Part shown: positions 32,019 to 40,974 of the stretch, one piece after another
Position numbering within the stretch: the stretch's first letter is position 1
Layout: each line of letters opens with the position of its first letter
NCBI RefSeq assembly: GCF_000770925.1
Contig: NZ_JDTK01000009.1
Coordinates: 1-64,000, forward strand
Reading direction: 5' to 3'
Source of the DNA: Bifidobacterium ruminantium DSM 6489
GTDB lineage: Bacteria > Actinomycetota > Actinomycetes > Actinomycetales > Bifidobacteriaceae
Length of the DNA: 64,000 nt
Program-made: the position numbers and the translations under genes
Notes under the pieces: model-generated
What the model was told of the DNA's origin: nothing
The model's database searches: none
The model's input: only the letters and a program-made list of their open reading frames with translations

Positions 32019-34099
32019 ACATCAACATGCCCACCTCTTTGGCTGGAGGCCGTTATCAGCTCGGCCAGCTTGTCGGCCGTGGCGGCATGGCCGAAGTGCA
32101 TGTGGCGACCGACACACGTTTGGGGCGTGCCGTAGCAGTCAAGATCATGCGCGCCGATTTTGCCACCGACAGCATCTTCCTTGAACGTTTCCGCCGCGAA
32201 GCTCACTCCGTCGCCCAGATGAACAATCCGAACATCGTGAACATCTATGATTCGGGCGAGGAAGCCGTCACCACGGAGACCGGCGAAGTCGAGCATCTGC
32301 CGTACCTGGTGATGGAATACGTCAAGGGCCAGACCCTGCGTGACATCCTCAAGGTGAACGGCGCGCTGAGCCAGCGCGACGCCGAGCAGGTGATGATGGG
32401 CGTGCTCAACGCGCTCGAGTACTCGCACCGCATGGGCATCATCCACCGCGACATCAAGCCCGGCAACATCATGATCTCCGAGCAGGGCGTGGTCAAGGTC
32501 ATGGACTTCGGCATCGCCCGAGCCATCGACGATTCCGCGGCGACCATGACGCAATCGCAGGGCGTCGTCGGCACCGCGCAATACCTGTCCCCGGAGCAGG
32601 CGCGCGGCGAAAGCGTCGACATGCGCTCCGACCTGTATTCCGCCGGTTGCGTGCTGTACGAAATGCTGACCGGAAGACCGCCGTTCACCGGCGATTCGGC
32701 GGTGGCGATCGCCTACCAGCACGTGTCGGAAGTGGCCACTCCGCCAAGCACGATCGTGCCGGGTCTGCCGAAGATGTGGGATTCGATCTGCGCGAAGGCG
32801 ATGGCGAAGGATCGGCAGAATCGTTATGCCACCGCCTCCGAATTCAAGAACGATCTGATGACGTTCATGAACGGCGGCGTGCCGATGGCGGCCGCATTCA
32901 ATCCGCTGACCGACTTGACCAATATGAAGGCCCGCAAGCAGGCCGAGATGGACGCCAACACCGTGGCCATGACCCCCACCGCGGAAACCACCGCCACGCA
33001 GGCGTTCAATCCGGTCACTGGCCAGTTCGAGGCGGTGCCGAACCAGAACGCGGCACTCGCCACGAAGACCCGCGCAGAACAACGTGCCAAGGAGGCGCAG
33101 GAGCGCAAAAAGAAGAAGATCATCATCGGTTCCGTGATCGGCGGTATCGTCGCGCTGCTGGTCATCATCGGCATCGTCTTCATGATCAACAGCCACAAGC
33201 ACACCGGAAACACGGTGTCCGTGCCTGACTTCACCACCACGTCGAACATCTCCGAAGCCCGCGTGGAGGAGCAGCTCAAGGCCCTTGGCCTGAAGCTCGA
33301 CGCCCGCGAGGACACCACGTCCAGCCAGCCGAGGGGCACCGTCACCAAGCAGAATCCGAAGGGCGGCAAGAAGGTGGCGAAGGGCTCCACCGTCTCCGTG
33401 TGGTTCTCCACCGGACCGCAATCGGTATCCGTGCCTGACGTGTCCAAGCACACCCAGGAGGAAGCCAAGGAAATCCTCGAAGCGGCCGGATTCAAGGTGG
33501 GCAACGTCACAACCATAGACAGCGCCACCGTAGCCAAGGACAGGGTTGTGAAAACCAATCCCGCGGCACGATCGAAGCAGACCAAGGGCACCATCATCTC
33601 GCTGTACATCTCGTCCGGCCTGACCCAAATCCCCAGCCTGGTGGGACAGCCCAAGGACACCGCCATCGACCGGCTTAAGAAGGCCAGCTTCACGCAGATC
33701 ACCATCGAAAGCGAATCCTCCGATACCGTGCCCGAAGGCTCCGTGACGCGCATCGATCCCGGCGAAGGCAGCACCGTCGAAGCCGGTTCCCCGGTGACCA
33801 TCTGGATATCCACCGGAAAGCAGCAGGTCCCTGTGCCGAATGTGATCGGCATGGGTTGTGTGGATGCGAAGGCGTTGCTGGAAAGCGTCGGTCTGAAGGT
33901 GTCCGTCTCCGGCCCTGAGGATGGTCTGGTGACCGGCATGAGCCCGAACGGCGGCACCAAGGCCGACGCCGGCGCCACTGTCACGCTGACCACCAAGAGC
34001 CAGTCCACCGGCGGCGATACCAACAATGACAACAATGGTGGCGACAACAACAACCAGCAACAACAACAGCAACAAAACAACAACAACGGAGGCAACTAA
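32015..34099 (+). CDS. pknB: Ser/Thr protein kinase with PASTA domains
   Basis: The 694-residue protein has a kinase domain (GRGGMAEVHVA, VAVKIMRA, IHRDIKPGNIMI, MDFGIARA, residues 10-275), juxtamembrane Thr-rich linker, a membrane helix near 368-392, then four PASTA repeats (VPDFTTTSN, VPDVSKHTQ, IPSLVGQPK, VPNVIGMGC starts) that bind muropeptides or lipid II outside the cell. The last 30 residues are almost only Asn, Gln and Gly, an unusual external tail. I use the ATG at 32015 that overlaps the pknA stop. Confidence 0.95.
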   Translation: MNINMPTSLAGGRYQLGQLVGRGGMAEVHVATDTRLGRAVAVKIMRADFATDSIFLERFRREAHSVAQMNNPNIVNIYDSGEEAVTTETGEVEHLPYLVMEYVKGQTLRDILKVNGALSQRDAEQVMMGVLNALEYSHRMGIIHRDIKPGNIMISEQGVVKVMDFGIARAIDDSAATMTQSQGVVGTAQYLSPEQARGESVDMRSDLYSAGCVLYEMLTGRPPFTGDSAVAIAYQHVSEVATPPSTIVPGLPKMWDSICAKAMAKDRQNRYATASEFKNDLMTFMNGGVPMAAAFNPLTDLTNMKARKQAEMDANTVAMTPTAETTATQAFNPVTGQFEAVPNQNAALATKTRAEQRAKEAQERKKKKIIIGSVIGGIVALLVIIGIVFMINSHKHTGNTVSVPDFTTTSNISEARVEEQLKALGLKLDAREDTTSSQPRGTVTKQNPKGGKKVAKGSTVSVWFSTGPQSVSVPDVSKHTQEEAKEILEAAGFKVGNVTTIDSATVAKDRVVKTNPAARSKQTKGTIISLYISSGLTQIPSLVGQPKDTAIDRLKKASFTQITIESESSDTVPEGSVTRIDPGEGSTVEAGSPVTIWISTGKQQVPVPNVIGMGCVDAKALLESVGLKVSVSGPEDGLVTGMSPNGGTKADAGATVTLTTKSQSTGGDTNNDNNGGDNNNQQQQQQQNNNNGGN

Positions 34100-34125
34100 C
34101 CAGCCAGCCAACCGGTGAAACGAAT

Positions 34126-34154
34126 AAGGGAGCGGTTAACACCGCTCCCTTTTC
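34126..34154 (+). terminator. Terminator of the pknB operon
   Basis: GGGAGCGGT-TAAC-ACCGCTCCC followed by TTTT. Confidence 0.88.
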
Positions 34155-34353
34155 CGTATGCTCTCCGTACGCCCGCGAATCGTCATCGATGAAAATCCGT
34201 GGATAACCGGATAGGAAAGGAGCCGGCATATTTCGTTCGAGACCGTAGGCTTGGCCGCCTTGAGTGTGTCGCGAATGGAATATGTCGGCTTCTTTACGGG
34301 CCTACCGCTACGGGTCCACTACCGCCCGTGCCGTCGCCGAATTCGTCGGAAAA

Positions 34354-34998
34354 CTACTTGATCACCTTCGGCTGCAATCCGATCGAACGCTCCACCGCCG
34401 AATCCTGTCCGCACACCTTCAGCCAATTCGCCAGCAGACGGTAGCCGTCCTGCGTCATCACGGATTCCGGATGGAATTGGACGGCGTACATCGGCTTGCT
34501 GCGATGCTTGATGCCCTGCACGATGTGGTCGCCCTGCGTCCATGCGGTCACCACCAGCTCGTCCGGCACGGAATCCGGTTCCACAGCCAGGGAATGGTAG
34601 CGCGTGGCGGTCATCGGATTGGCCACGCCTTCGAAGATCTCGTCGTCGATATGCTCCACCTGGCTGGTCTTGCCATGCATGATGGTCGGCGCGTGGCTCA
34701 CGGTGGCGCCGAACACCTCGGCGAGCGCCTGCATGCCGAGGCACACGCCGAACATCGGCTTGTTCAGCTTCGCGCACAGGCGGATCATGTCCTCGCTGGC
34801 GCCCGATTCGGACGGGGCGCCGGGTCCCGGGGAGATCAGCACGCCGTCGTAGTCGTCGATCACGCCCGGCTGGGACGGGTCGATCGCGTCGTTGCGCACC
34901 ACGGTCACGGTGGCGCCGAGCGTCTTCACATAGCCGACGATCGTATAGACGAACGAATCGTAATTATCTACCACCAAAATGCGTGCGGAATCGGTCAT
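34354..34998 (-). CDS. Class I glutamine amidotransferase, anthranilate/aminodeoxychorismate synthase component II
   Basis: The 214-residue protein has the amidotransferase triad: Cys in FGVCLGMQAL (about residue 85), His and Glu in VQFHPESV, and oxyanion motif LISPGPGAP. It supplies ammonia from glutamine to a chorismate-using partner (TrpE or PabB), not present in the window, so trpG and pabA roles cannot be separated. It is convergent with the pknB operon. Confidence 0.92.
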   Translation of the reverse strand: MTDSARILVVDNYDSFVYTIVGYVKTLGATVTVVRNDAIDPSQPGVIDDYDGVLISPGPGAPSESGASEDMIRLCAKLNKPMFGVCLGMQALAEVFGATVSHAPTIMHGKTSQVEHIDDEIFEGVANPMTATRYHSLAVEPDSVPDELVVTAWTQGDHIVQGIKHRSKPMYAVQFHPESVMTQDGYRLLANWLKVCGQDSAVERSIGLQPKVIK

Positions 34999-35085
34999 CT
35001 TGCTCCAATCAACGTTTGAACAGCAGTGTACGTGCGGGGCGGGGCGCCGTGCAGTCCGCGTCTCACGCAGCAGGCGAGCGTCGGA

Positions 35086-36183
35086 TCACACCGCCGTGTA
35101 GTTCGACATCTCCCGCAGCATCGGAATGGTCGACGCAGCCCATGGGAACAACCATTCGAAGCAGGCCGCGGCGGCGGCGAACAGCAGCAGCGCCAGCAGG
35201 AGCAAGCGGATCGGCAATACGCCTGGCTGCAGTCGCATAAGACCTCCGTACAGGCTGAAATCGGGCTTCTTGCGGCATCCTGCGCGCACGTCGGCGATGT
35301 ACGGCCACCGCCATGCCACGGCGGCGGAGATGAAGACGATCACGTATACGGCGAGCGCTCCCAGGATCCATGGTTTCAGCGTGCCGATGGACGAGGCGAA
35401 CGACGGATGCTCGTTGTTGACGAATTTGACTTTGCCGTTCGAGTCCGTGGAGGCCAGTTCCTGGGGGATGCCGTCGGACACCTTCGCCCAGTAGGAGAAT
35501 TCGGCGTAGCTGACCCAACGATGGGTCGGGGTGGAGTATTTCGGCTCGCACGTGGTCATGGTCAGCATGCGTTTGGTCGGCGTCGCGCCCGGGTTCTCGG
35601 GGTTGGGTGCCACGACCTCTATCTGCGTGGGCAGCACGATTTTGTAGCTGGTGTAGTGGTACACGTACCAGTAGTCCTGCGTGCGGATGATGATCGGGTC
35701 GCCTTCCTGCAGCTTGTCGACGTCGCCGAGCGGCTGTCCGTAGCCGTTGCGGTGTCCGGCGAAGGCGAAGTTGCCGATCTGTCCGGGCATTTGCGAGTCC
35801 GTGTAGTGGCCGAGGCCGTGCTTGTTGAGCTGGGTCAGGTCAGTGCCTTCCACGAGGTTGCGTTCCCATTGGCCGCCGAATCGCGGTATGTAGACCTGAG
35901 CGATGAGTTCGCCTTCCGTGGCGCTTTGCGGTTGCACGGGCGGGTCGCCCTGCTGGGCTTTGGCCACAGTGACGTTGCCGGATCGCGCCGGATCGGACCA
36001 TGATACGGATTGGCGGGCTTCGATCTGGTTGTGTTCGGCCTGCACGCCCGTCCACCACATCTGCCATGCGATGTACAGCGCGCACACCACGGCCGCGGTC
36101 AGCATGAGTTCGGCGAGGATGCCAAGCACCGTCCACAGCACGCCTTTGGCACGTCCGCCGCTTTTCTGGGCCACATGTCTCAT
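35086..36183 (-). CDS. Class E-like sortase
   Basis: The 365-residue protein has an N-terminal membrane helix, a sortase beta-barrel with His in FAFAGHRNGYG (about 144), Cys in LTMTTCEPKYS (about 210) and Arg in TPTHRWV, plus a second membrane helix near 285 and a third at the C-terminus. TTCEP with a long spacing and C-terminal helices fits actinobacterial class E sortases, which act as housekeeping anchoring enzymes for LAxTG-type substrates. Confidence 0.9.
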   Translation of the reverse strand: MRHVAQKSGGRAKGVLWTVLGILAELMLTAAVVCALYIAWQMWWTGVQAEHNQIEARQSVSWSDPARSGNVTVAKAQQGDPPVQPQSATEGELIAQVYIPRFGGQWERNLVEGTDLTQLNKHGLGHYTDSQMPGQIGNFAFAGHRNGYGQPLGDVDKLQEGDPIIIRTQDYWYVYHYTSYKIVLPTQIEVVAPNPENPGATPTKRMLTMTTCEPKYSTPTHRWVSYAEFSYWAKVSDGIPQELASTDSNGKVKFVNNEHPSFASSIGTLKPWILGALAVYVIVFISAAVAWRWPYIADVRAGCRKKPDFSLYGGLMRLQPGVLPIRLLLLALLLFAAAAACFEWLFPWAASTIPMLREMSNYTAV

Positions 36184-36186
36184 CTG

Positions 36187-36969
36187 TTATTGTTTTCCCT
36201 CTTGCGATTCATCGCGTTTGCCGCCATCCACCGCTTTCGCATACTGCAACGGCTGTTGCAAGGCGTCGGTCGCTTCGAAATGCAGCTTGTCCTTTTCCTC
36301 GACCTGCCATCCCAGACCGAACGCGCTGACGTACTGCCGGTATATGGACACTTCCGTGGAATCGTCGAGCGCTTTTCTCATCTCGCCCACCGGGCCGATC
36401 GCCGAAATCTTGAACGGCGGCGAATATTTCTTGCCCTGCAGCAGTAGCACGTTGCCGGAGCAGCGTACGGCGGAGTTGAACAGCACGCGCTGATCCATGA
36501 TCTTCATGGATTCGGCGCCGCCCGCCCATAACGCGTTGACCACGGCCTCGACGTCCTGCTGGTGCACCACGTAATCGTTGATGTTGGCGCTGGAGCCATT
36601 GGAATCGACCATGTTCTCCCATAACGGGGAATCGTCGAGCGTCACCACCAGTCCCGGGCCTTCCACTTCGGGAAGCATGGTGCCGTTGCCGGCGTTCTCG
36701 CTGCCCTGCGAGCCGTCCGAGTTCTGGGTGTCGAGCGTTTTGCTCAGATCGTTCACTCTGGAGCTGAGGGCGTCGACTTCGGAACGCAGCGAATTCACCT
36801 TTTTCACGCGTTGTTCCACGAGTTCGGCGGTGTCATTGCTCACCACCACGGAACGGTTGACGCGCAGATTGGTAGCGAGCAGGAATCCCGAGAACAGCAG
36901 TACGAGGAAAGCCGCGACGCCGGCCACTTTGGACCGTTTCACGCTATGTTTCCCGGTGTGCTTTGCCAT
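36187..36969 (-). CDS. DUF881 membrane-anchored protein
   Basis: The 260-residue protein has one N-terminal helix (VAGVAAFLVLLFSGFLLATNLRV), a coiled coil (residues 50-85), and a DUF881 domain (GPGLVVTLDDSP, INDYVVHQQDVEAVVNALWAGGAESMKIMDQRV). DUF881 proteins occur beside crgA and cell-division genes in actinobacteria; the function is not known. It lies 3 bp upstream of the sortase gene in the same operon, and AAAGG precedes the start. Confidence 0.9.
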   Translation of the reverse strand: MAKHTGKHSVKRSKVAGVAAFLVLLFSGFLLATNLRVNRSVVVSNDTAELVEQRVKKVNSLRSEVDALSSRVNDLSKTLDTQNSDGSQGSENAGNGTMLPEVEGPGLVVTLDDSPLWENMVDSNGSSANINDYVVHQQDVEAVVNALWAGGAESMKIMDQRVLFNSAVRCSGNVLLLQGKKYSPPFKISAIGPVGEMRKALDDSTEVSIYRQYVSAFGLGWQVEEKDKLHFEATDALQQPLQYAKAVDGGKRDESQEGKQ

Positions 36970-37090
36970 GATGCCTTTCTGGACGATTACGGACGGTTGT
37001 CCCGATTGTGAACAGTTTCGCGCCGTAGGTTCGCCGCTTTCGCGGCCACCCACTATTATATCTTTTAGCCGATTTAAGGAGACTATGCTG

Positions 37091-37549
37091 ATGGCTGACG
37101 AAGAGCTGCACGAAACCACCGCGGACGACCAGAAGGACTGGCAGGCCGAGACCGACGCCGAAGCTGGCACGAGTGCGGAAGAGACCACTGGCGACGAAGC
37201 TGCCGCCAAGTCCGAAGACAACGATGACGATCTCGACATCCCTATGGACCGCGTGGAGGCGGTGCTGAACGCTACCGCCGACAAGGATTCCCTGTCGCCG
37301 CAAATGCAGCGCATGATGAACCGCCAGGCGGAGAACACCCGTCGCGTGGAGGAGACCATCAAGGGCACCAAGTCCAATCCGCGTTGGTTCGTGCCGCTGT
37401 TCTGCGCGCTGATGATCATCGGCTTGGTGTGGGCCGTGGTCTACTACCTGACCTCCGACTACCCGATTCCGCACATCGGTGCTTGGAATCTGGCCATCGC
37501 GTTCGCGATCATCATGATCGGCTTCATCATGACCATGTGGTGGCGCTGA
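37091..37549 (+). CDS. crgA: CrgA-family cell division protein
   Basis: The 152-residue protein has a long acidic N-terminal region (residues 1-55), then the CrgA core with two membrane helices (RWFVPLFCALMIIGLVWAVVYYL and AWNLAIAFAIIMIGFIMTMWW) and the TSDYPIP-IG loop. CrgA recruits PBPs and coordinates FtsZ-ring proteins. The acidic extension is much longer than in the usual 90-residue proteins. I choose the second ATG, 9 nt after GGAG. Confidence 0.93.
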   Translation: MADEELHETTADDQKDWQAETDAEAGTSAEETTGDEAAAKSEDNDDDLDIPMDRVEAVLNATADKDSLSPQMQRMMNRQAENTRRVEETIKGTKSNPRWFVPLFCALMIIGLVWAVVYYLTSDYPIPHIGAWNLAIAFAIIMIGFIMTMWWR

Positions 37550-37605
37550 GCCGGTTCGCGGATATCGGATGCACCAAGACCAGACCCGGCCGAATTCAAT
37601 CCTTC

Positions 37606-37642
37606 AAAAAAGACGCCCAGGATTTCCTCGGCGTCTTTTTCG
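37606..37642 (+). terminator. Terminator of crgA
   Basis: AAAAGACGCC pairs with GGCGTCTTTT, followed by TTCG and T-rich sequence; may serve both converging genes. Confidence 0.8.
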
Positions 37643-37679
37643 TTTCGTTTTCGTTCCGTCGACCGGATGAACCTGCCTG

Positions 37680-39062
37680 TCAGCAGCCGACGTCGATCTT
37701 CGCCGTCCGGAACAGCACATGCGCACCACCCTGCATGGTGGTGCCGAACAGATAGGCGTCACCGCCGTCGGCCAGCTTGAGCTTCCGACGCAGCTGCGGC
37801 GCGGTGAGCGGGAAATTACGCACGGCGATATTGGCGCGATCCAGGCCGGAAAGCAATCGCCGCAGCTCCTTCTTGCCCATGCCACCGACCGACTCAATCG
37901 CAAAACCACGTCCCGGAAAGCCGGCAACGGGCGCGTCCGAGACGAACAGATGGCTGCCCGGACCGGCCTGCGTCACACCATACCGCTCCTCGATCACGTC
38001 GAAGCAACCGGCCTTCATAATCGACGCGTTCGGCTCGTACAGGTAATGCGGGCGCTCCGGCAGTGGCGCCTCCCCGATGCGCAGGCCGCGCGTGTATGCC
38101 GCGGCATCGTAATCGAGCCGCTGGTCGTCGTTCACGCAGTAGATGTGCGGCGCCCGCGGCCCGCCATCGTCACCGTCCAGCACCAGCAGCAGCTCCTTGC
38201 ATTCGTTGCCGGTGGACACGATGTGCACCTCCGCCACCGCGCCCGCGAAATCGTCCACCGCCTTGCGCCAGTCGAGCATCGGCGACAGCTTGACCATCAC
38301 GTATCGCGCCTTCGCCAGCAGCTCATCGCGCAACGCCAGCACGTCGGGCGTGCAATCCTCAATCGCGTAGGTGCGCGCGCCATGCTCGTCCCGTCGCGCG
38401 GGATCGATGTAGATCAGCCACGTGGGCTCCATGGAACGGAGGTATTCGACGCCGTCCCCGCGCACCACGCGCACGTGCGCAAGCCCCAAAGCCGCCATAT
38501 TGTGTGCCGCGAGCCCGCACAGATGCGGTTGCCGCTCCGCGTACGTGGCCTGGCTGAATTCGCGTGCGATATACGAGCAATCGACGCCGAATCCGCCCGT
38601 CAGATCCACCATGCCCACCTCGGCGGTCGAGCTTTCTTTCGACTGCGGCGCCGACGGTGGCGTCGACTGCTGCAGACGTCGTGCGATTTCGGCCTTATAC
38701 TGCGCTGTGAACTGCGATGAGCACTGTTCCATGGAAATATGCGCAGGATAGACGATATCCGCGCACGAGGCCCATTCCGGCAATTTTTTGCGTGCGATCT
38801 GCCAGCCGGCAATCTGGTCGAGCGCCATCGGCAAGTCGAGACCTTCCTTCCGTTTCGCTTTGAGCGCCAGGTCGCGCACGTCCTCGTCGCGATGCGCTTC
38901 GACGAAGGAGCGCGTCACGTCGTTCATCAACGGTTTTTCCAGGATTCCGCCGTCGCATCCGTTCTGCGGCTGTTCCTGCGGCTGTCCATGCGATTCATCG
39001 AACACCGTTCCGCACCACCTTTCTTCCGTTTGTCCGTCCGTTTGATCCAGCTTTTTCGTCAT
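37680..39062 (-). CDS. SAM-dependent methyltransferase with THUMP-like C-terminus
   Basis: The 460-residue protein has a Rossmann methyltransferase core (VDLTGGFGVDCSYIAR as motif I; a downstream WLIYIDPARRDEHG motif with DPPY-like DPAR) and a C-terminal THUMP-like region (GGMGKKELRRLLSGLDRANIAVRNFPLTAPQLRRKLKLADGGDAYLFGTTM). Actinobacterial proteins of this build are annotated as THUMP-like methyltransferases, probably acting on RNA. The first 45 residues are variable and the true start could be the later Met (MNDVTRSF). Confidence 0.82.
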   Translation of the reverse strand: MTKKLDQTDGQTEERWCGTVFDESHGQPQEQPQNGCDGGILEKPLMNDVTRSFVEAHRDEDVRDLALKAKRKEGLDLPMALDQIAGWQIARKKLPEWASCADIVYPAHISMEQCSSQFTAQYKAEIARRLQQSTPPSAPQSKESSTAEVGMVDLTGGFGVDCSYIAREFSQATYAERQPHLCGLAAHNMAALGLAHVRVVRGDGVEYLRSMEPTWLIYIDPARRDEHGARTYAIEDCTPDVLALRDELLAKARYVMVKLSPMLDWRKAVDDFAGAVAEVHIVSTGNECKELLLVLDGDDGGPRAPHIYCVNDDQRLDYDAAAYTRGLRIGEAPLPERPHYLYEPNASIMKAGCFDVIEERYGVTQAGPGSHLFVSDAPVAGFPGRGFAIESVGGMGKKELRRLLSGLDRANIAVRNFPLTAPQLRRKLKLADGGDAYLFGTTMQGGAHVLFRTAKIDVGC

Positions 39063-39085
39063 ACACCCCAGTCATCACATTCGCC

Positions 39086-39349
39086 TGTGGATAACAAGTG
39101 GACAAATGTGGATGAATGTGGATAACGTCTATATCTCGTGTCTCAAACAATCGCGTGCCACGAAATATCGTCGGCGATTTTCCCCATTTTTATGGGGAGT
39201 GGATAACGGTTATCCACATTTTCCACCCATGAAATTCCATGCATTCCGCCATTTTGTGAATATCCATGTGGACAATTCACCACGTTATCCCCGAGTTACC
39301 CACAGCTTTTACCCCAGTTATCCACACAGTTATCCACGTTTGTGGATAA
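39086..39349. other. Cluster of DnaA boxes (oriC-like)
   Basis: Perfect DnaA boxes (TTATCCACA or its complement) lie at 39086-39094, 39117-39125, 39210-39218, 39318-39326 and 39341-39349; one-mismatch boxes at 39107, 39198, 39296 and 39330, and a poorer one at 39285. They fill 264 bp between divergently placed gene ends, with AT-rich segments (39160-39195, 39225-39265) that could unwind. Bifidobacterial oriC is normally next to dnaA, which is not in this window, so this may be a second origin-like or DnaA-titrating site. Confidence 0.85.
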
Positions 39350-39375
39350 CTGTGCATTCCAGACACCCCCTAATA

Positions 39376-40158
39376 TCACCATGCCATGATCTGCAGCAAC
39401 GGATTACGCATGTCGCAGCACGCAACGATCACGGCTATCACAAGAAACACGGCAACGCCGTACACCGCTGCACGCCAGCCTAGGCTCTTGCCGCGGAGCG
39501 CGTGCAGACCCGAAACCAGCAGCCATGCGAACAGGCCGCCGATGATGAAACCGCCGATATGCGCCTGCCATGCGATGCCCGGTGTGATCACCGGCATCAG
39601 GAAGTTGATCAGCATCCAGATCAGCATCGACCGGATATCCATGCCTATACGGCGGTACACCACCAGAATCGCGGCGAACAGGCCGAACAGAGCTCCGGAG
39701 GCGCCGTATGCCGCGGTCATCCAGCCCGACGGAGAGCACACGGCCCAGACCATCAATCCGGCGCCGCCGCCGAGACCTGACAGCACGTACAGCGCCAGAT
39801 ACGGCCAGTGCCCCATCATCCGTTCCAGCACCGGTCCCACGCACCACAGCGTCAGCATGTTGAACAGGATGTGCCACAGCGAATTCGGTTGATGCAGGAA
39901 CATCGACGTGATGAAGGTCCACCGATGGCGCACTGCCGTGGCGGGCATCAGCATGCCGGCGCTCACGAACGCGTTGCCCGCCGATGGCCAGACCGCGTAC
40001 AGCACCGCTTCGACGAGCCATACGACGACGCATAGCGCGATGATGATCATGGTGATGACGGGATCGCCGTTGCGCCAGCGGTATCTCAGCGAGCGCGCGG
40101 AAAACAGGTCCCTGAACGAAGGGGAATCGGGGAACAGACTGAATCGTTGATATGCCAT
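39376..40158 (-). CDS. Rhomboid-family intramembrane serine protease
   Basis: The 260-residue protein has about six to seven membrane helices, the HIL-F-N segment (FNMLTLWCVGPVLER) in TM2, catalytic Ser in AAYGASGALFGLFAA (about residue 150) and His in WQAHIGGFIIGGLFAW (about residue 200). Rhomboids cleave membrane proteins within the bilayer. Confidence 0.92.
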   Translation of the reverse strand: MAYQRFSLFPDSPSFRDLFSARSLRYRWRNGDPVITMIIIALCVVVWLVEAVLYAVWPSAGNAFVSAGMLMPATAVRHRWTFITSMFLHQPNSLWHILFNMLTLWCVGPVLERMMGHWPYLALYVLSGLGGGAGLMVWAVCSPSGWMTAAYGASGALFGLFAAILVVYRRIGMDIRSMLIWMLINFLMPVITPGIAWQAHIGGFIIGGLFAWLLVSGLHALRGKSLGWRAAVYGVAVFLVIAVIVACCDMRNPLLQIMAW

Positions 40159-40298
40159 AGCTCAACACTACCGGCATGCGCCGGAATTCCCGGCGCGTAA
40201 ATCCACCCAATCGACACATTCCGCGAATTAAAATGGGAAGCGCAGTTGGCTTGAACGAACAGGCCAACCAATGTTTGGAAACCTTGAAAGGAGCCGTC

Positions 40299-40517
40299 AT
40301 GGAGAACAAGTCTTCTAACGGTTGGAAGTTCTTCGCGCTGCTCTTCGGAGCTTTGCTTGCCGGCGTCGTCGGTCTGTACATCTACAAGCAGCAGAATCCT
40401 GATTACGACCCATGGGAGGAACCGTGGGAGAACAGCTCCTCTCCGGTCGATCTCGGGCTGAACAAGGATGCCGAGCCTGAAGCCGAAGCGCCTGCGGCCG
40501 AGCCTGAAGCCGCCTGA
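40299..40517 (+). CDS. Small single-pass membrane protein with acidic tail
   Basis: The 72-residue protein has one membrane helix (WKFFALLFGALLAGVVGLYIY) followed by an acidic, Pro/Glu/Ala-rich cytosolic or external tail ending EPEAEAPAAEPEAA. AAAGGAG precedes the ATG by 7 nt. It is unknown to me but has the marks of a real gene and a terminator follows. Confidence 0.75.
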   Translation: MENKSSNGWKFFALLFGALLAGVVGLYIYKQQNPDYDPWEEPWENSSSPVDLGLNKDAEPEAEAPAAEPEAA

Positions 40518-40568
40518 TCTTCCTTTTTCTGTCGTACGTTTTTTTGTCGTACGTTTTCGACAGATCAG

Positions 40569-40606
40569 AAAAAGCCCCGCGTCTTGCGATGCGGGGCTTT
40601 TTCGTG
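40569..40606 (+). terminator. Terminator of the small membrane protein gene
   Basis: AAAAAGCCCCGC / GCGGGGCTTTTT around TCTTGCGAT. Confidence 0.88.
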
Positions 40607-40669
40607 CGATTTTGGGCTTTCCTAGGCTTTCCTGCGATGACGTGCTGCGGGTCTTTTGATCGGGCACAC

Positions 40670-40703
40670 GAAAGGGTCTCCGGGAAATCCCGGAAACCCT
40701 TCG
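40670..40703. terminator. Second hairpin
   Basis: GAAAGGGTCTCCGGGA pairs with TCCCGGAAACCCTTC apart from one position; AA loop. Could terminate from either side. Confidence 0.5.
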
Positions 40704-40754
40704 TCATCACATGTTTGTCCACCGCGCAAGTCACCAGGCGAGCGGAGCGAAAGC

Positions 40755-40841
40755 GATCATGCGTGTGTCACCAAGGCGTCCGGGACGAAGGCGTACGAAG
40801 GTACGTCGAGTCCCGAACAACGTAGGTGACACTCCATGATC
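40755..40841. repeat. Long inverted repeat in the intergenic region beyond glgP
   Basis: GATCATG-n4-TGTCACC (40755-40772) pairs with GGTGACA-n3-CATGATC (40825-40841). The loop contains direct repeats of ACGAAGGCGTACGAAGG type and a GTCCGGGAC/GTCCCGAAC pair. Function unknown; perhaps an interspersed repeat family or structured RNA. Confidence 0.7.
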
Positions 40842-40870
40842 ACTTGAGCGGACCAGTGTGCCAGAGTGCG
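40838..40870 (-). pseudogene. Vestige of a second glycogen phosphorylase 3' end
   Basis: Read on the minus strand this segment encodes ALWHTGPLK and a stop, close to the last residues of the adjacent intact enzyme (IWHTGPLA and stop). Only about 30 bp of similarity remains, so it is either the scar of a lost tandem glgP copy or of a local duplication. Confidence 0.45.
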
Positions 40871-40883
40871 GAGCCGTCAAGCG

Positions 40884-40904
40884 GGCAGCCCAGTGGGCTG
40901 CCCG
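40884..40904. terminator. Hairpin after glgP
   Basis: GGGCAGCCCA-G-TGGGCTGCCC, a 10-bp perfect stem, no clear T run. Confidence 0.5.
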
Positions 40905-40974
40905 TAGGCGACGCCGAACGGCTATGCCGTGAGGCAGAAACCAGCGCGCAGCTGGCGTACCGGAACGTGAGCCG

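Noticed and set aside
31685-34111. Long minus-strand ORF opposite pknB
   Set aside because: His/Gly/Leu-rich shadow with no motifs; pknB motifs are complete on the plus strand.
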